From Gemmatimonadota bacterium (lineage in GTDB: Bacteria > Latescibacterota > UBA2968 > GCA-2709665), in contig JAPPJY010000006.1 in assembly GCA_028874335.1 (NCBI GenBank), positions 1 to 40,396 of the forward strand: a stretch of 40,396 bases of DNA. Reading direction: 5' to 3'. A program made the position numbers and the translations under genes. The notes under the pieces are model-generated. The model worked only from the letters and a program-made list of their open reading frames with translations, had not been told where the DNA came from and made no database searches. This document shows, in pieces, positions 32,116 through 40,396 of the stretch. Within the stretch, counting starts at the first letter, position 1; the number at the start of each line of letters is the position of its first letter.

Positions 32116-33162
32116 TCAACTCAACGCTTCGATCAGGTCGACCTCGCTATAGAGAAGCGCGCGCGCAAAGGTACCCTCGCCCAGGTAGTCGGTTGCGTTC
32201 CACGCCCCGGGCGCGCTGTAATAGGCCGTAACGAGCCGGTCCCCCAACCTGACGGTGGAGGGGTAGCCCAGATCGCGGTTACCCAGATCGTCGCACACGA
32301 TCATCGGACCGCTCCAGGTCCGGCCCGCGTCTTTGCTCACCCTGGCCTGGACGCCGAACGGTTCGCGGCGGACGCCATACACCATCAGAATCCAGTCGTT
32401 GGAAAGCAGCGTGAGGTCCGCGGGGTGCTCCCGTCCGGCAGTCACTTCCAAGGGTGCGTCCCAGGTGTACCCTCCATCCGCAGATCGGCACACCGCGACA
32501 AGACCGCCCCGGTCCGCCGAACGCATCGCAGCCAGAAGAACCCCGTCGGACGTCAGGAGCAGGGCCGTTTCGTTGTACCGTTCGGCAATCAGCGATGGCC
32601 GGTCCCAGGTCCGGCCGTTGTCATCGGAACGAAGGATATACGCGCAGTCGTCCGCTTCGTTTGCGGAATCGTTATCGGAACCATAGAGCGGCAGCAGCAT
32701 TGTCCCGCCGGGAAGGCTGACCATGTGGCCGAACCCGGAGTGCCTTTTCATCGCCGGGAATCCGAGGGGCCGATCGTCTTCCCAGCTTCGCCCCCCATCC
32801 CGCGAACGGATGACGCGCATCTGCACCCGACGCAACTCCGGTGACCAGGTACCGTCTTCGCCATAGGACGCCTGTGTGTGGTACGCCACCACAACGGTCC
32901 CGTCAGGCGCGACGCCCACCGCGGGATTCCGGTCGTCCGCCTGCGAGTCGACAATCACGACCGGCGCTTCCCACGCGCGCCCGCCGTCCGGCGAACGCAT
33001 CGCCTCAAGCCGGCCGGTTACACCGACATGACCGGCGCCGGCGCGGATCACGGCCAGGACTTCCTCGCCGCCCAGGTTGGTGAGCACGGGAAAATAGCCG
33101 CGATCCCGGCAGAGATACACCTCGGAAGCTGAAGGAAACCGGCGAAAATCGATGGTGGCCAT
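32116..33162 (-). CDS. Sialidase-like BNR/Asp-box repeat protein
   Basis: A six-bladed beta-propeller glycoside-hydrolase-like protein of 348 residues. Five Asp-box motifs (S-x-D-x-G-x-x-W) are visible: SPDGGRAW, SRDGGRSW, SDDNGRTW, SADGGYTW and SKDAGRTW, about one per blade. The catalytic arginine triad of true sialidases cannot be confirmed, so the substrate may be a different glycan or no glycan at all. There is no signal peptide, implying a cytoplasmic protein. AAAGGA precedes the ATG at 33162. It heads a minus-strand pair with the SHMT-like gene and is 348 bp downstream of the heparinase-like gene. Confidence 0.82.
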   Translation of the reverse strand: MATIDFRRFPSASEVYLCRDRGYFPVLTNLGGEEVLAVIRAGAGHVGVTGRLEAMRSPDGGRAWEAPVVIVDSQADDRNPAVGVAPDGTVVVAYHTQASYGEDGTWSPELRRVQMRVIRSRDGGRSWEDDRPLGFPAMKRHSGFGHMVSLPGGTMLLPLYGSDNDSANEADDCAYILRSDDNGRTWDRPSLIAERYNETALLLTSDGVLLAAMRSADRGGLVAVCRSADGGYTWDAPLEVTAGREHPADLTLLSNDWILMVYGVRREPFGVQARVSKDAGRTWSGPMIVCDDLGNRDLGYPSTVRLGDRLVTAYYSAPGAWNATDYLGEGTFARALLYSEVDLIEALS

Positions 33163-33235
33163 AAAAAAGTCCTTTCAATAATCAACTAACGGCGGGGGCA
33201 AATGCGTAAGTCAGCTCACACAAAGACACGAAGAA

Positions 33236-33500
33236 AAGCTCTCAGCTGTCAGCTCTCAGCCTTCAGCTAAAAGCGAAAGACGAAAGGCAAAGTCAAAAGC
33301 TACCCCTCCACCCAGCCCCGACCTCTCTCCCCGGCCCTCTCTCCCACCGGGAGAGAGGGAGGTAAAACATGTTTCGCGTGCCGGTCATTGATAAACACTC
33401 TGATTGAAGGGATACCAACGTCCCGGCACGGCAAAAAGCCTGTACAACCACCCATCACCGTTCCCCCTTCCTTTCAGGAAGGGGGTCAGGGTGTAGGTCA
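33236..33500. repeat. Composite intergenic repeat, copy E
   Basis: CTCTCAGCTGTCAGCTCTCAGCC units, GAAAGACGAAAGGCAAAGTC, the CCTCTCTCCC/GGGAGAGAG hairpin module at 33322-33361 and, at 33463-33487, a CCCCCTTCC-TTTC-AGGAAGGGGG hairpin with GTCAGGG. No gene is seen between the heparinase-like and sialidase-like genes. Confidence 0.8.
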
Positions 33501-33509
33501 CGCGAAACT

Positions 33510-36500
33510 TTACATATGCCACACATGCGGTATCCGCCAGGTGTCCCCGGGTGCGACGTCGTAGATGTAGAATGGCTGCCCGGCAAACGCCGACGCTGCG
33601 CCGGGATCGGCAAGCGTAAGCCTGCCCTTCTCAGCCGATTTCAATCGGGGCCCGGTCTGCCCGCGCACGTGCGAAATCGTCTTTCCGTCAAATAAATCTC
33701 GTACGACCTCGAGCTTCAGCATCGGGGTGTCCGTCAACAGCGTTGCGCCTTCCACCCTCGCAATCCGTCCCTCGCTCAACAGCAGATCCATCTCTTCCAT
33801 TGCGATCAGATACCGGCCCTCGCCCGCATCCTCGATGCCCGTGATCTCGTATGACGAGTTACAGATGGTGTCGGGATGCGCGATGACCGCCGTCCGCCCC
33901 GTCAGCGAGCCATCCACCGGAAGCCGGACCCGCGACGAGACAAGGATCCGGCGGCGGTCGATATCCACCGAATGGACCTTTCCCGCCCATTCGCCGGGCC
34001 CCTCCATTTCGATTTCCCCGAAACGGAACACCCTTCCGTTCACGACCTGCGCCCGCCGGATCGCGTCGCCCTCGCGTTCCACGAATGCCCAGTCTCCGTC
34101 GAACAGGAACGGCAGGCCGTCCACCTCGCCCTCCGCGACGCCATCCGGACCGAACAAGATATAGTGGACCCGGTTGCCGATCTCGACCCGCATACCCGCG
34201 GTGCGTCCGCCCGCCGGCAGCGGCGCGACCCCGTCAATATAAGGACTGCCTGAAAACGGCTCCAGAACGCCCGCGAACCGGTTCTCCTTTCCATGCATTC
34301 CCGAACGCCGCACGATCACGTACCGGTCCCACGGGCTGTGGCCCTGCAGTCCCGTTCCCTCGGCGAGCCCGGTGATCACCGTTGAACCCGCCTCGCCGGT
34401 CAAATGCAGCCGGATGCCGGGGCCGTTTTCTTCCGTCCGCCAGGCTGCCGTCACCCCGCGGTCCGTGCGGGCCCTCGCCACGTCCTTCACGTACCCGTAA
34501 CCGGGCGCCTCTCCGAACGGGACGTCGGGACCGGCGAGGGTGCCATCGGCCTGTTTCTTGAACGACGCGCCCCCGGACAATGCGATATCGAACCGTTCCG
34601 CATTCTCCCCGGCCCAGCCGTGGAAACTGTAGTCGTGTTCCGCACCCCCGGCCATGCGAAAAAGATCGACCACGTAGGCACGCTCGTCGTCCACCGGAAC
34701 CAGCGCCACCGCGCGCCGGTACCGTTTCGCAAGATCCGGATAGGCCCGCTCGGCCGACGCATCGGCCAGGCGCACCCACGGCCCCTCCACCAGCAGATTC
34801 AGGCTTCCCGTTGCGAACACCTGGTTCACGCCGTCGATTAAGGCGGTGCAGTGGCTGGCCGTGTGCGTCTCCCATCCGTCCTTTTTGGGCGCCACCCAGC
34901 TTGGCGGATACCCAAGGTCCGCGGACAGATCGTAACCGTACGCAATGATATTCACCGCCAGCTTATCCATATGCCCGTGGCCCCGGTTCCCCTTGCCGTA
35001 ATTCAACACAACATGCCGGCGGCCGGCCTGTTCATCTCCAGCGCGCAGGATGCAGAAGCCCGAATCGTGCAACACGTCGCTTCCGGACGATTCACCTCCC
35101 GCCTTCACCGTCTCATTCCACGGTTCGCAGTGGAACAGGAGATAGAGGTCGCCGTCGCTGCGCGCGGCGTCCGGATCGCCGCCGGTACCCGCCAGAATCC
35201 GGCGCGCGTAAAGGTCCCTCGCCTCCGGCAGACGCAGGTAGCCGATCTCGTCCTCCAGCGAATACGGCGTTCGAAGGACCCGGTTCCGCCCGCCGCCCGT
35301 GTCGCCGATCATGGGCACGCGTCCGTCGCAGTCCACCGCGCTCGCGAATTCCATCATCTCCCGAAGCCGGAATTTCGGGTCGCGATACAGGTCGACCGGC
35401 GACGTGAAGTACTCCCCATCCTGAAACCCGAGGGTCCATTCGGCGGCATTCAGCGCCCCGCGAATGTTGCCCGCGCCGTAGCCGATCGAGTCGTACCAGA
35501 ACTTCCCGTCCCGGAAGAAGCTGTTGGACATCACGTTGTAGAGACCCGTAGGCGCTTCCAGGGCCTGCCTGATCATCGCACCGTTCTGCATGCAGGCCCC
35601 GACTTCGAGCAGACAGTAGAGCGACGACGTCAGGAAATCGCCGCCGGCGATAGGCAGCGTGCGGTCCAGAAACTCGTAGGCATACGCAAACAGGTTCCGG
35701 TGGATGTTAAAGTTGATATCCGACGTTGCCTCCGGTCCGCCCCTTCCGTCCCTGGCCTCGAAGAATCCCACCAGGTCTTCGTCCTCCCCTATCGCCTCAA
35801 AGACGAGATCGTACGTCAACGCCACGTTATGCAGGAATGACTGCTCCCGTCCCGACGCCTCGCCAACGTAGCCCCGGATGGGGTCCTTGCCCCGATCGTA
35901 GGCTTCATACCCCTCCTTGATGCCCTGCAGCCTCCCGTACACGTCAGCCAGGCGGTTCAGCAGGACGCCCGCCTTATGGGCATATTTTCGTTCGCCCGTA
36001 AGCGCGTACGCCAGCGCCAGCGCCTGGGATGCGGGGCGTCCCTGGTGCCCCTCGCCCGTTTGAGGAGCGTAGGGGCTGGAAAACAAACGATATAGCAGAT
36101 AACACCGGTACGCGCCGACGAAATAGTAGGTGACGCCGGCGTTCGGGAACCCGTCGGGGGCCACCCACCCCGGTCCACCGTCCAGAACCCGAATCGTCTC
36201 TCCCGTGCCCGGATTCTCGACCTCGATGCCCTGGTACCACCACTCGCCGCCCAGATTGCACCGCCACTGGTATGGATGCAGGAGATCGCCTTCGAACGTG
36301 GACCGGTTGCCGCCGTGAATCGGACACCCGTCGTACTGGGCAACGGTCAGCGCCATGGGATTCTGCGTCGGTACCATCGCGAAGAGTGTCTCATCGGAAA
36401 ATCCTGCCCAGAAGTCGGCGTCCCGTACGATCCGGTCCACCATTCCCCGAGCCCAGTCCAACCGCTCCACGTTTCGCCTGGCGCGCTCCAGGTCCCCGCG

Positions 36501-36686
36501 ACTGTAGATGCCCGCCAGCCCCTTCCGCTTGCCGCCGCCGATCACTTCTTCGTGGAACCGGGAGGCGCGCGCGTACCGGTCCGGTTCGTGATCCGGCAGC
36601 GGGTCGCGGAGATGCAGATGCTCGTACAACGCCCTCAGCGCCGGTTCATCCTTGACGACCTCACCCTTCACAGGCATTCTGACCAT
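33510..36686 (-). CDS. Heparinase II/III-like protein
   Basis: A large protein of 1058 residues with the alpha/alpha-toroid plus beta-sandwich layout of heparinase II/III family polysaccharide lyases. The N-terminal two-fifths is helical (residues to about 480), and the central segment VLNYGKGNRGHGHMDKLAVNI with its His/Asp cluster matches the family's conserved block. A long beta-rich C-terminus follows. No signal peptide or membrane segment is visible, unusual for a secreted lyase. ATG 36686 has GGAGGAG 7 bases upstream; an upstream GTG at 36704 would put that site inside the gene. Uronic-acid polysaccharide cleavage is the family role; the true substrate is not known. Confidence 0.82.
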   Translation of the reverse strand: MVRMPVKGEVVKDEPALRALYEHLHLRDPLPDHEPDRYARASRFHEEVIGGGKRKGLAGIYSRGDLERARRNVERLDWARGMVDRIVRDADFWAGFSDETLFAMVPTQNPMALTVAQYDGCPIHGGNRSTFEGDLLHPYQWRCNLGGEWWYQGIEVENPGTGETIRVLDGGPGWVAPDGFPNAGVTYYFVGAYRCYLLYRLFSSPYAPQTGEGHQGRPASQALALAYALTGERKYAHKAGVLLNRLADVYGRLQGIKEGYEAYDRGKDPIRGYVGEASGREQSFLHNVALTYDLVFEAIGEDEDLVGFFEARDGRGGPEATSDINFNIHRNLFAYAYEFLDRTLPIAGGDFLTSSLYCLLEVGACMQNGAMIRQALEAPTGLYNVMSNSFFRDGKFWYDSIGYGAGNIRGALNAAEWTLGFQDGEYFTSPVDLYRDPKFRLREMMEFASAVDCDGRVPMIGDTGGGRNRVLRTPYSLEDEIGYLRLPEARDLYARRILAGTGGDPDAARSDGDLYLLFHCEPWNETVKAGGESSGSDVLHDSGFCILRAGDEQAGRRHVVLNYGKGNRGHGHMDKLAVNIIAYGYDLSADLGYPPSWVAPKKDGWETHTASHCTALIDGVNQVFATGSLNLLVEGPWVRLADASAERAYPDLAKRYRRAVALVPVDDERAYVVDLFRMAGGAEHDYSFHGWAGENAERFDIALSGGASFKKQADGTLAGPDVPFGEAPGYGYVKDVARARTDRGVTAAWRTEENGPGIRLHLTGEAGSTVITGLAEGTGLQGHSPWDRYVIVRRSGMHGKENRFAGVLEPFSGSPYIDGVAPLPAGGRTAGMRVEIGNRVHYILFGPDGVAEGEVDGLPFLFDGDWAFVEREGDAIRRAQVVNGRVFRFGEIEMEGPGEWAGKVHSVDIDRRRILVSSRVRLPVDGSLTGRTAVIAHPDTICNSSYEITGIEDAGEGRYLIAMEEMDLLLSEGRIARVEGATLLTDTPMLKLEVVRDLFDGKTISHVRGQTGPRLKSAEKGRLTLADPGAASAFAGQPFYIYDVAPGDTWRIPHVWHM

Positions 36687-36746
36687 TTCGTCTCCTCCAG
36701 CCACGAATCGATTTAGTTGGGTTACGCGCTATCGTTGTATCTGTAG

Positions 36747-36767
36747 GGGCGACCCTTGTGGTCGCCC
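36747..36767. repeat. REP-like palindrome, inverted orientation
   Basis: GGGCGACC (36747-36754) and GGTCGCCC (36760-36767) form a perfect 8-bp stem, preceded by TGTAG; it is the reverse orientation of the family at 12626, 26743 and 30318. The rest of 36687-36925 shows no gene. Confidence 0.85.
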
Positions 36768-36925
36768 GCCTTTCCCTTAGTGCCTTTGTGTCTCCGTGTG
36801 AGCCGATTCTCGAATCCGGCTGACTGCTGATTGCTTGCATCTCGTCGGGGAATTTTCGTAATTTTCGAAGCCGCTCCTCGAAGTCACACACCCAGCCAAC
36901 CCTTCTCCAGGAGACCGTTCAGACA

Positions 36926-38002
36926 ATGACCAAACCCCTGAAACTCGCGGTTGTGGGCGTGGGCCGTATCGGTGTCTTTCACGCCAGCCACGTCCAGGAA
37001 CTGGGCGAAGCGGAGGGAACCTGCGAGCTTGTCGCCGTGGTTGACCGCTACGGCGACACCGCCGAAGACGTTGCCCGGAAACTAGGGAAAAACCAGGCAT
37101 CCGAAATCCGCGCCTTCAAGAGCACGCGGGACCTGGCGGACGCCGGGCTGATCGACGCGGCAGTTGTGGCTTCGAGGACCGAAGACCACGAATCCGACGC
37201 CCGGACGCTGATCGACGCGGGCTGCCGCGTGATGCTCGAAAAGCCCCTTACCGGTTCGGTCGAGGCCGCAGCCGACTTCGTCAGATACCTGTCGAGAGAT
37301 AATACGAAAAAGCAGGCCCTGATGCAGGCCTTTATGAGGCGCTTCGACGAGCCGCTGCTCCATGCGAAATCCCTGCTGGACCGGAACGCTATCGGCGACC
37401 CGTTCAAGGTCGTATCCGTCCTCGAAGACCCGCACCCGCCGCCGGTGGGCTACAACAGCCCGGGCATCGTGCCGGACATGGCCGTGCATAACATCGACGA
37501 AGCGATCTGGCTTCTTGGCGCGCTTCCGGAACGGGTCGGCGCAACAGGTGCAAACCTGCACAACTTCAGAGTAACGACCGTGAAGGAGGATTTCGACGAC
37601 GCGCACCTGCATATGACGTTTCCCGGCGACGTTATCGCGCAGGTCCAGGTGAGCAGAAACCACGTGGCCGGGTATCGCAACGAAACGTGGATCTACGGAG
37701 GGGGCGGGCTCATCCACGTGGGTCACTTCCAGGAAGATCCGCTGCGGGTGACGGTGGAAGCGTACGACCGGGGAGGCGTTTTTGAAAAGAAGGACTTCCG
37801 GATGAGAGATTACGGCGGGGAAGTCCCGGTATTCATCGAGCGGTTCGGACCGTCGTACAAACGGGAACTCGCGTATTTCGTCGACCGCTGCCTGAAAGAC
37901 GAACCCTTCAGCGTGACTCAGGAGGACGGCCTCAATGCCATGCGCGTAGCCGAGGCCGGGGTCCGATCTCTACGCGCGGGAGGGCAGACGGTGACTATCT
38001 AG
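36926..38002 (+). CDS. Gfo/Idh/MocA-family oxidoreductase (inositol-dehydrogenase-like)
   Basis: An NAD(P)-dependent dehydrogenase acting on a sugar or cyclitol. The 358-residue protein has the Rossmann motif GVGRIG at 11-16 and the family Glu-Lys-Pro at 105-107 with the catalytic lysine. DMAVHNIDEAIWLLG has the His and Asp spacing seen in IolG-type enzymes. A C-terminal alpha/beta domain with YGGGGLIHVG follows. AGGAG is 11 bases before the ATG. It converges on a second member of the same superfamily with 7 bp between stops. The substrate is not known. Confidence 0.9.
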   Translation: MTKPLKLAVVGVGRIGVFHASHVQELGEAEGTCELVAVVDRYGDTAEDVARKLGKNQASEIRAFKSTRDLADAGLIDAAVVASRTEDHESDARTLIDAGCRVMLEKPLTGSVEAAADFVRYLSRDNTKKQALMQAFMRRFDEPLLHAKSLLDRNAIGDPFKVVSVLEDPHPPPVGYNSPGIVPDMAVHNIDEAIWLLGALPERVGATGANLHNFRVTTVKEDFDDAHLHMTFPGDVIAQVQVSRNHVAGYRNETWIYGGGGLIHVGHFQEDPLRVTVEAYDRGGVFEKKDFRMRDYGGEVPVFIERFGPSYKRELAYFVDRCLKDEPFSVTQEDGLNAMRVAEAGVRSLRAGGQTVTI

Positions 38003-38009
38003 CCACCCC

Positions 38010-39068
38010 TCACGGCAAAGGGAATTCGACCCGGCAGTTCCCGCCGTGGTGCGACTTCAGGATCCCCATCATAATCGCCACTGTCTTGCGCGCCTCCCGC
38101 GCGGGCGAAACCAGGTCGCCGCCTTCCTCGAGTACCCGGATGAGTTCTCCCACCGCGGCCGTCTGGTTCTCCATGGCGTATTTCCCGGACAGAATGGGTG
38201 ACGTGGACGACTCGTAGTGCGACCTGCTCCGGATCAGGGATGCGCCCCGGTCGGAAATCTCGATGCGTCCATCCTCGCACGTCAGCGAGAACTGCGAACC
38301 GGGATAATTCACTTTAAAGGCATTGTAGAACGCCCTCACGCCGTTGTCGAACCGGATGTACGCCGATGCGTACGGATCGACGGCCGGATCTTTCCCGCCG
38401 TCCCCCTTGTATTCGGTGAAATGCTCGAACCCCTCTTCGAGTTCGGCCGCGAGCCACAGCGGATTGGCCTCGGCGAAGAAGCAGATCATGTCCAGCAGGT
38501 GAGTGCCGTTCCGGAACATCATCGCCCGGCGGCTGAACTGCTCGCACACAACCGTTCGCAGCGGTCCGATCTCCCCCCTTCGAATGATCTCTCGCGCCTC
38601 GAGATAGCTCGGATTCCACCGCCTGGTGTGCTCGATCGAGAGCAGTACGCCGTTGGCTTCGGCGGCGGCGATCATCCGGTCCGCGTCTTCCAGCGAGGTG
38701 GCGATCGGCTTTTCGCACAGGATGGCAAGCGCTCCGCTCTCGGCGGCATCCACGGTCATTTCGGCGTGAACGTGGTCCGAAGTCGCCACGCTCACCAGGT
38801 CCGGCTTCTCCACTTCCAGCATCTCCCGGTAATCGGTATAAAGACCCGCATGCGGCCACACGTCTCCCCACTGGTCTTTGAAATCCGCCAGCGCCTCCGC
38901 CCTGAGGTCGCACGCACCCACCACCCGGGTCTGAGGATGCCGATCGTACGCGGCGGCGTGCGACCCAGGCATCGGGCCGTAAACCGGCAGGCGCCCATCT
39001 TCCTCGGGTCTCCTCGCGCCAATGCCGGAGAGACCGATGATTGCGGCGCGGTATTCGGGTTTTGACAT
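38010..39068 (-). CDS. Gfo/Idh/MocA-family oxidoreductase
   Basis: A second NAD(P)-dependent oxidoreductase of 352 residues, different in sequence from its neighbour. N-terminal IIGLSGIGARRPEE replaces the standard GxGxxG loop with an insert. DLVSVATSDHVHAEMTVDAAESG and LCEKPIATSLEDADRM carry the family's conserved Lys in Glu-Lys-Pro. HTRRWNPSYLEARE is the typical helix after it. AGGAGG lies 9 bases before the ATG at 39068. The nearby heparinase-like and sialidase-like genes suggest sugar breakdown, but no substrate can be assigned. Confidence 0.9.
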   Translation of the reverse strand: MSKPEYRAAIIGLSGIGARRPEEDGRLPVYGPMPGSHAAAYDRHPQTRVVGACDLRAEALADFKDQWGDVWPHAGLYTDYREMLEVEKPDLVSVATSDHVHAEMTVDAAESGALAILCEKPIATSLEDADRMIAAAEANGVLLSIEHTRRWNPSYLEAREIIRRGEIGPLRTVVCEQFSRRAMMFRNGTHLLDMICFFAEANPLWLAAELEEGFEHFTEYKGDGGKDPAVDPYASAYIRFDNGVRAFYNAFKVNYPGSQFSLTCEDGRIEISDRGASLIRSRSHYESSTSPILSGKYAMENQTAAVGELIRVLEEGGDLVSPAREARKTVAIMMGILKSHHGGNCRVEFPLP

Positions 39069-39100
39069 GGACGTGTCCTCCTGTTAGTAGACTATTGTAT

Positions 39101-40252
39101 TTACTCCAGTTTCTCCAGCGCTTTTCTCGCGCCCTTATGGTCCTTATTCAATTTCAGGACGTTCCTGTACGCGTCGCGCGCGAGGTCCGGTTCCCCCCGG
39201 CGCGCGTAGATACGGCCGAGCCTGTAGAGTCCGTTTATGCGCGCAAACTTCCATCGCGCCGGCTGCTGGCGAAGATAGGTCGTCAGCGATTCAAATCCCA
39301 GGTCCAGTTCCATCCCGGTCAGGGCGGAGAACCTGCCGATCGCATAGAGGGCCTGAAGCCGAAATCCCTCGGCCCTCAGCGCATTCTCGAAGGATTGTAC
39401 GTCCGGCTGTGAATCGGCCGCCAGCGCTGCGAGCGCTTCCGTCGCCATTTCAAGGCTGCGACGAGCGGCCTGGTACGCCTTGTCGTTTTCCTTCTCCAGC
39501 CGATACTGGTTGCTCAACCGCCTGAGGATCGTGCTGCGGTCGGGATAGGATTGAAGGTACGTCTCGTAGACGCGTATCGCGTCGAGACGCCGATCGTCCC
39601 GGAGATAAAGGGTCGCCAGTGAGATCACCGGGCGGACGTCGCCATTCGCCAGCGCGACCGCATCGAGATAGGCTTTCTCCCGTTTGTCCTGCGCCTTTTC
39701 CTTTGCGTGGATGAGGGCCCACGCCATGTGGCCCTCCATCGTGTTCCGGGACGCGATCTCCGAGGCCTGTTTCAGCGCTTTTTCCCTGCTGCCGCCCAAA
39801 ATGCCCGGCGCGTGCAGGTGGTATTCCAACAGCTTGATACGTGCGGCGATGTGGTTAGGATCCAATCGAACCGCCATTTCGAACGCCTTGCGGGCGCGGC
39901 GGGCCTTGCCGGGCTTCCCGAAAATGCTGGCGCGCTGCGCCCTCGCGCCGTAAAGCATCCCCAGCCAGTACTGATAGTCGGCCGTTTCGGATTCCGCTTT
40001 GACGGCTTTCTCGAACCAATCGAACGCCGTCTCGATGTCCCCCTCCCATGTGTTGATGCGCCCCAGCAGATAGCAGATCCGCGCACGGTCGTTCCGCGAC
40101 TTCGCGAACAGTGTCTTCAGACTGTCTTCGGCATCGGCATATCGGCCCTCGATGAATGCCGCCAGGGCCGGTCGGATCTCCGTTGACGCCGCCTCACGGG
40201 TCGACGACAGGCACACCAGGACAATAAAGAAGATTACCACATGCCTTGCCAA
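39101..40252 (-). CDS. Exported TPR-repeat protein
   Basis: A 383-residue protein with a likely signal peptide (MARHVVIFFIVLVCLSSTREA) followed by helical tetratricopeptide-like repeats through the C-terminus, for example ARICYLLGRINTWEGDIETAFDWF and LYRLGRIYARRGEPDLARDAY. It is probably periplasmic and binds a protein partner; no enzyme motif is seen. The start is TTG at 40252, 5 bases after AGGAGG. It is 32 bp from the start of the oxidoreductase gene on the same strand, so may be in one transcript with it. A tandem repeat lies just upstream. Confidence 0.75.
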   Translation of the reverse strand: MARHVVIFFIVLVCLSSTREAASTEIRPALAAFIEGRYADAEDSLKTLFAKSRNDRARICYLLGRINTWEGDIETAFDWFEKAVKAESETADYQYWLGMLYGARAQRASIFGKPGKARRARKAFEMAVRLDPNHIAARIKLLEYHLHAPGILGGSREKALKQASEIASRNTMEGHMAWALIHAKEKAQDKREKAYLDAVALANGDVRPVISLATLYLRDDRRLDAIRVYETYLQSYPDRSTILRRLSNQYRLEKENDKAYQAARRSLEMATEALAALAADSQPDVQSFENALRAEGFRLQALYAIGRFSALTGMELDLGFESLTTYLRQQPARWKFARINGLYRLGRIYARRGEPDLARDAYRNVLKLNKDHKGARKALEKLE

Positions 40253-40267
40253 TTCACCCTCCTGAGT

Positions 40268-40396
40268 CCTACGAAACTACGAGAGTACGAAAGAGCAAAA
40301 CTACGAATTTACGAAAGAGCGAAACTACGAATTTACGAAACTACGAAAGAGCGAAACTACGAATTTACGAAACTACGAAAGAGCGAAACTACGAAT
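40268..40396. repeat. 32-bp tandem repeat at window end
   Basis: The unit, anchored on GAGCGAAACTACGAATTTAC, recurs at 40317, 40349 and 40381, giving a 32-bp period, with a degenerate start from about 40268. It is made of smaller ACTACGAA/TTTACGAA 8-mers. The array continues past the window. It lies upstream of the TPR gene start. Confidence 0.93.

Overview
The window looks like a GC-rich (roughly 60% G+C) Gram-negative chromosome. It carries a heptose-nucleotide enzyme and an O-antigen-type flippase, which imply LPS, and an accessory repertoire of PhyH dioxygenase, Gfo/Idh/MocA oxidoreductases, a heparinase-like protein and an Asp-box sialidase-like protein. That mix is what I would expect from Latescibacterota, Poribacteria or similar uncultured marine or sediment lineages, but no rRNA or other phylogenetic marker is present, so the assignment is inference.

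Layout: 1-366 is a 64-bp tandem repeat upstream of hisB. Positions 367-12623 form one plus-strand surface-polysaccharide cluster: hisB, rfaE2, a GT4 glycosyltransferase, a REP-associated tyrosine transposase (RAYT) in its own palindromic repeats, a nucleotide-sugar dehydrogenase, a sugar epimerase/dehydratase, a sugar C-methyltransferase, a GT2 glycosyltransferase, a YfhO-type membrane protein and a Wzx-like flippase. Together they would make activated sugars, assemble a lipid-linked glycan and flip it across the inner membrane. Positions 13093-14943 hold a PhyH dioxygenase, a TylF-type methyltransferase on the minus strand and a broken PhyH 3' remnant. Positions 15102-21258 encode an AddB/AddA-like helicase-nuclease pair. 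Positions 21366-26671 carry a two-domain methyltransferase, a second GT4 enzyme (minus) and a membrane-TPR protein. Positions 26672-27687 hold a small heat-shock protein gene with what looks like a complete sigma-54 regulatory region. Positions 28075-28719 are a MazF/RHH toxin-antitoxin operon. Positions 29175-36686 are minus-strand metabolic genes (homocysteine methyltransferase family, SHMT-like, sialidase-like, heparinase-like). Positions 36926-40252 hold two convergent Gfo/Idh/MocA oxidoreductases and an exported TPR protein, and the window ends in a 32-bp tandem repeat.

The most striking non-coding feature is a dispersed element of about 193 bp in four copies (5092, 8332, 10986, 30476), all in the same orientation. 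Three copies fill the junctions between polysaccharide genes almost exactly: the upstream gene stops at or inside the left end, and in two cases the right end supplies the Shine-Dalgarno sequence of the next gene. The element has imperfect terminal inverted repeats and a hairpin with a compensatory change in one copy. It could be a MITE captured as a leader or a true cis-acting RNA; the fourth copy is outside this context.

The second is the hsp20 control region: two 13-bp dyads 30 bp apart, a match to the IHF consensus, a perfect -24/-12 promoter, a 5'-UTR hairpin, a strong ribosome binding site and a downstream intrinsic terminator. The intergenic regions right of 12.6 kb are mosaics of several palindromic or heptamer-based repeat families. 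I saw no CRISPR array, tRNA, rRNA or prophage.
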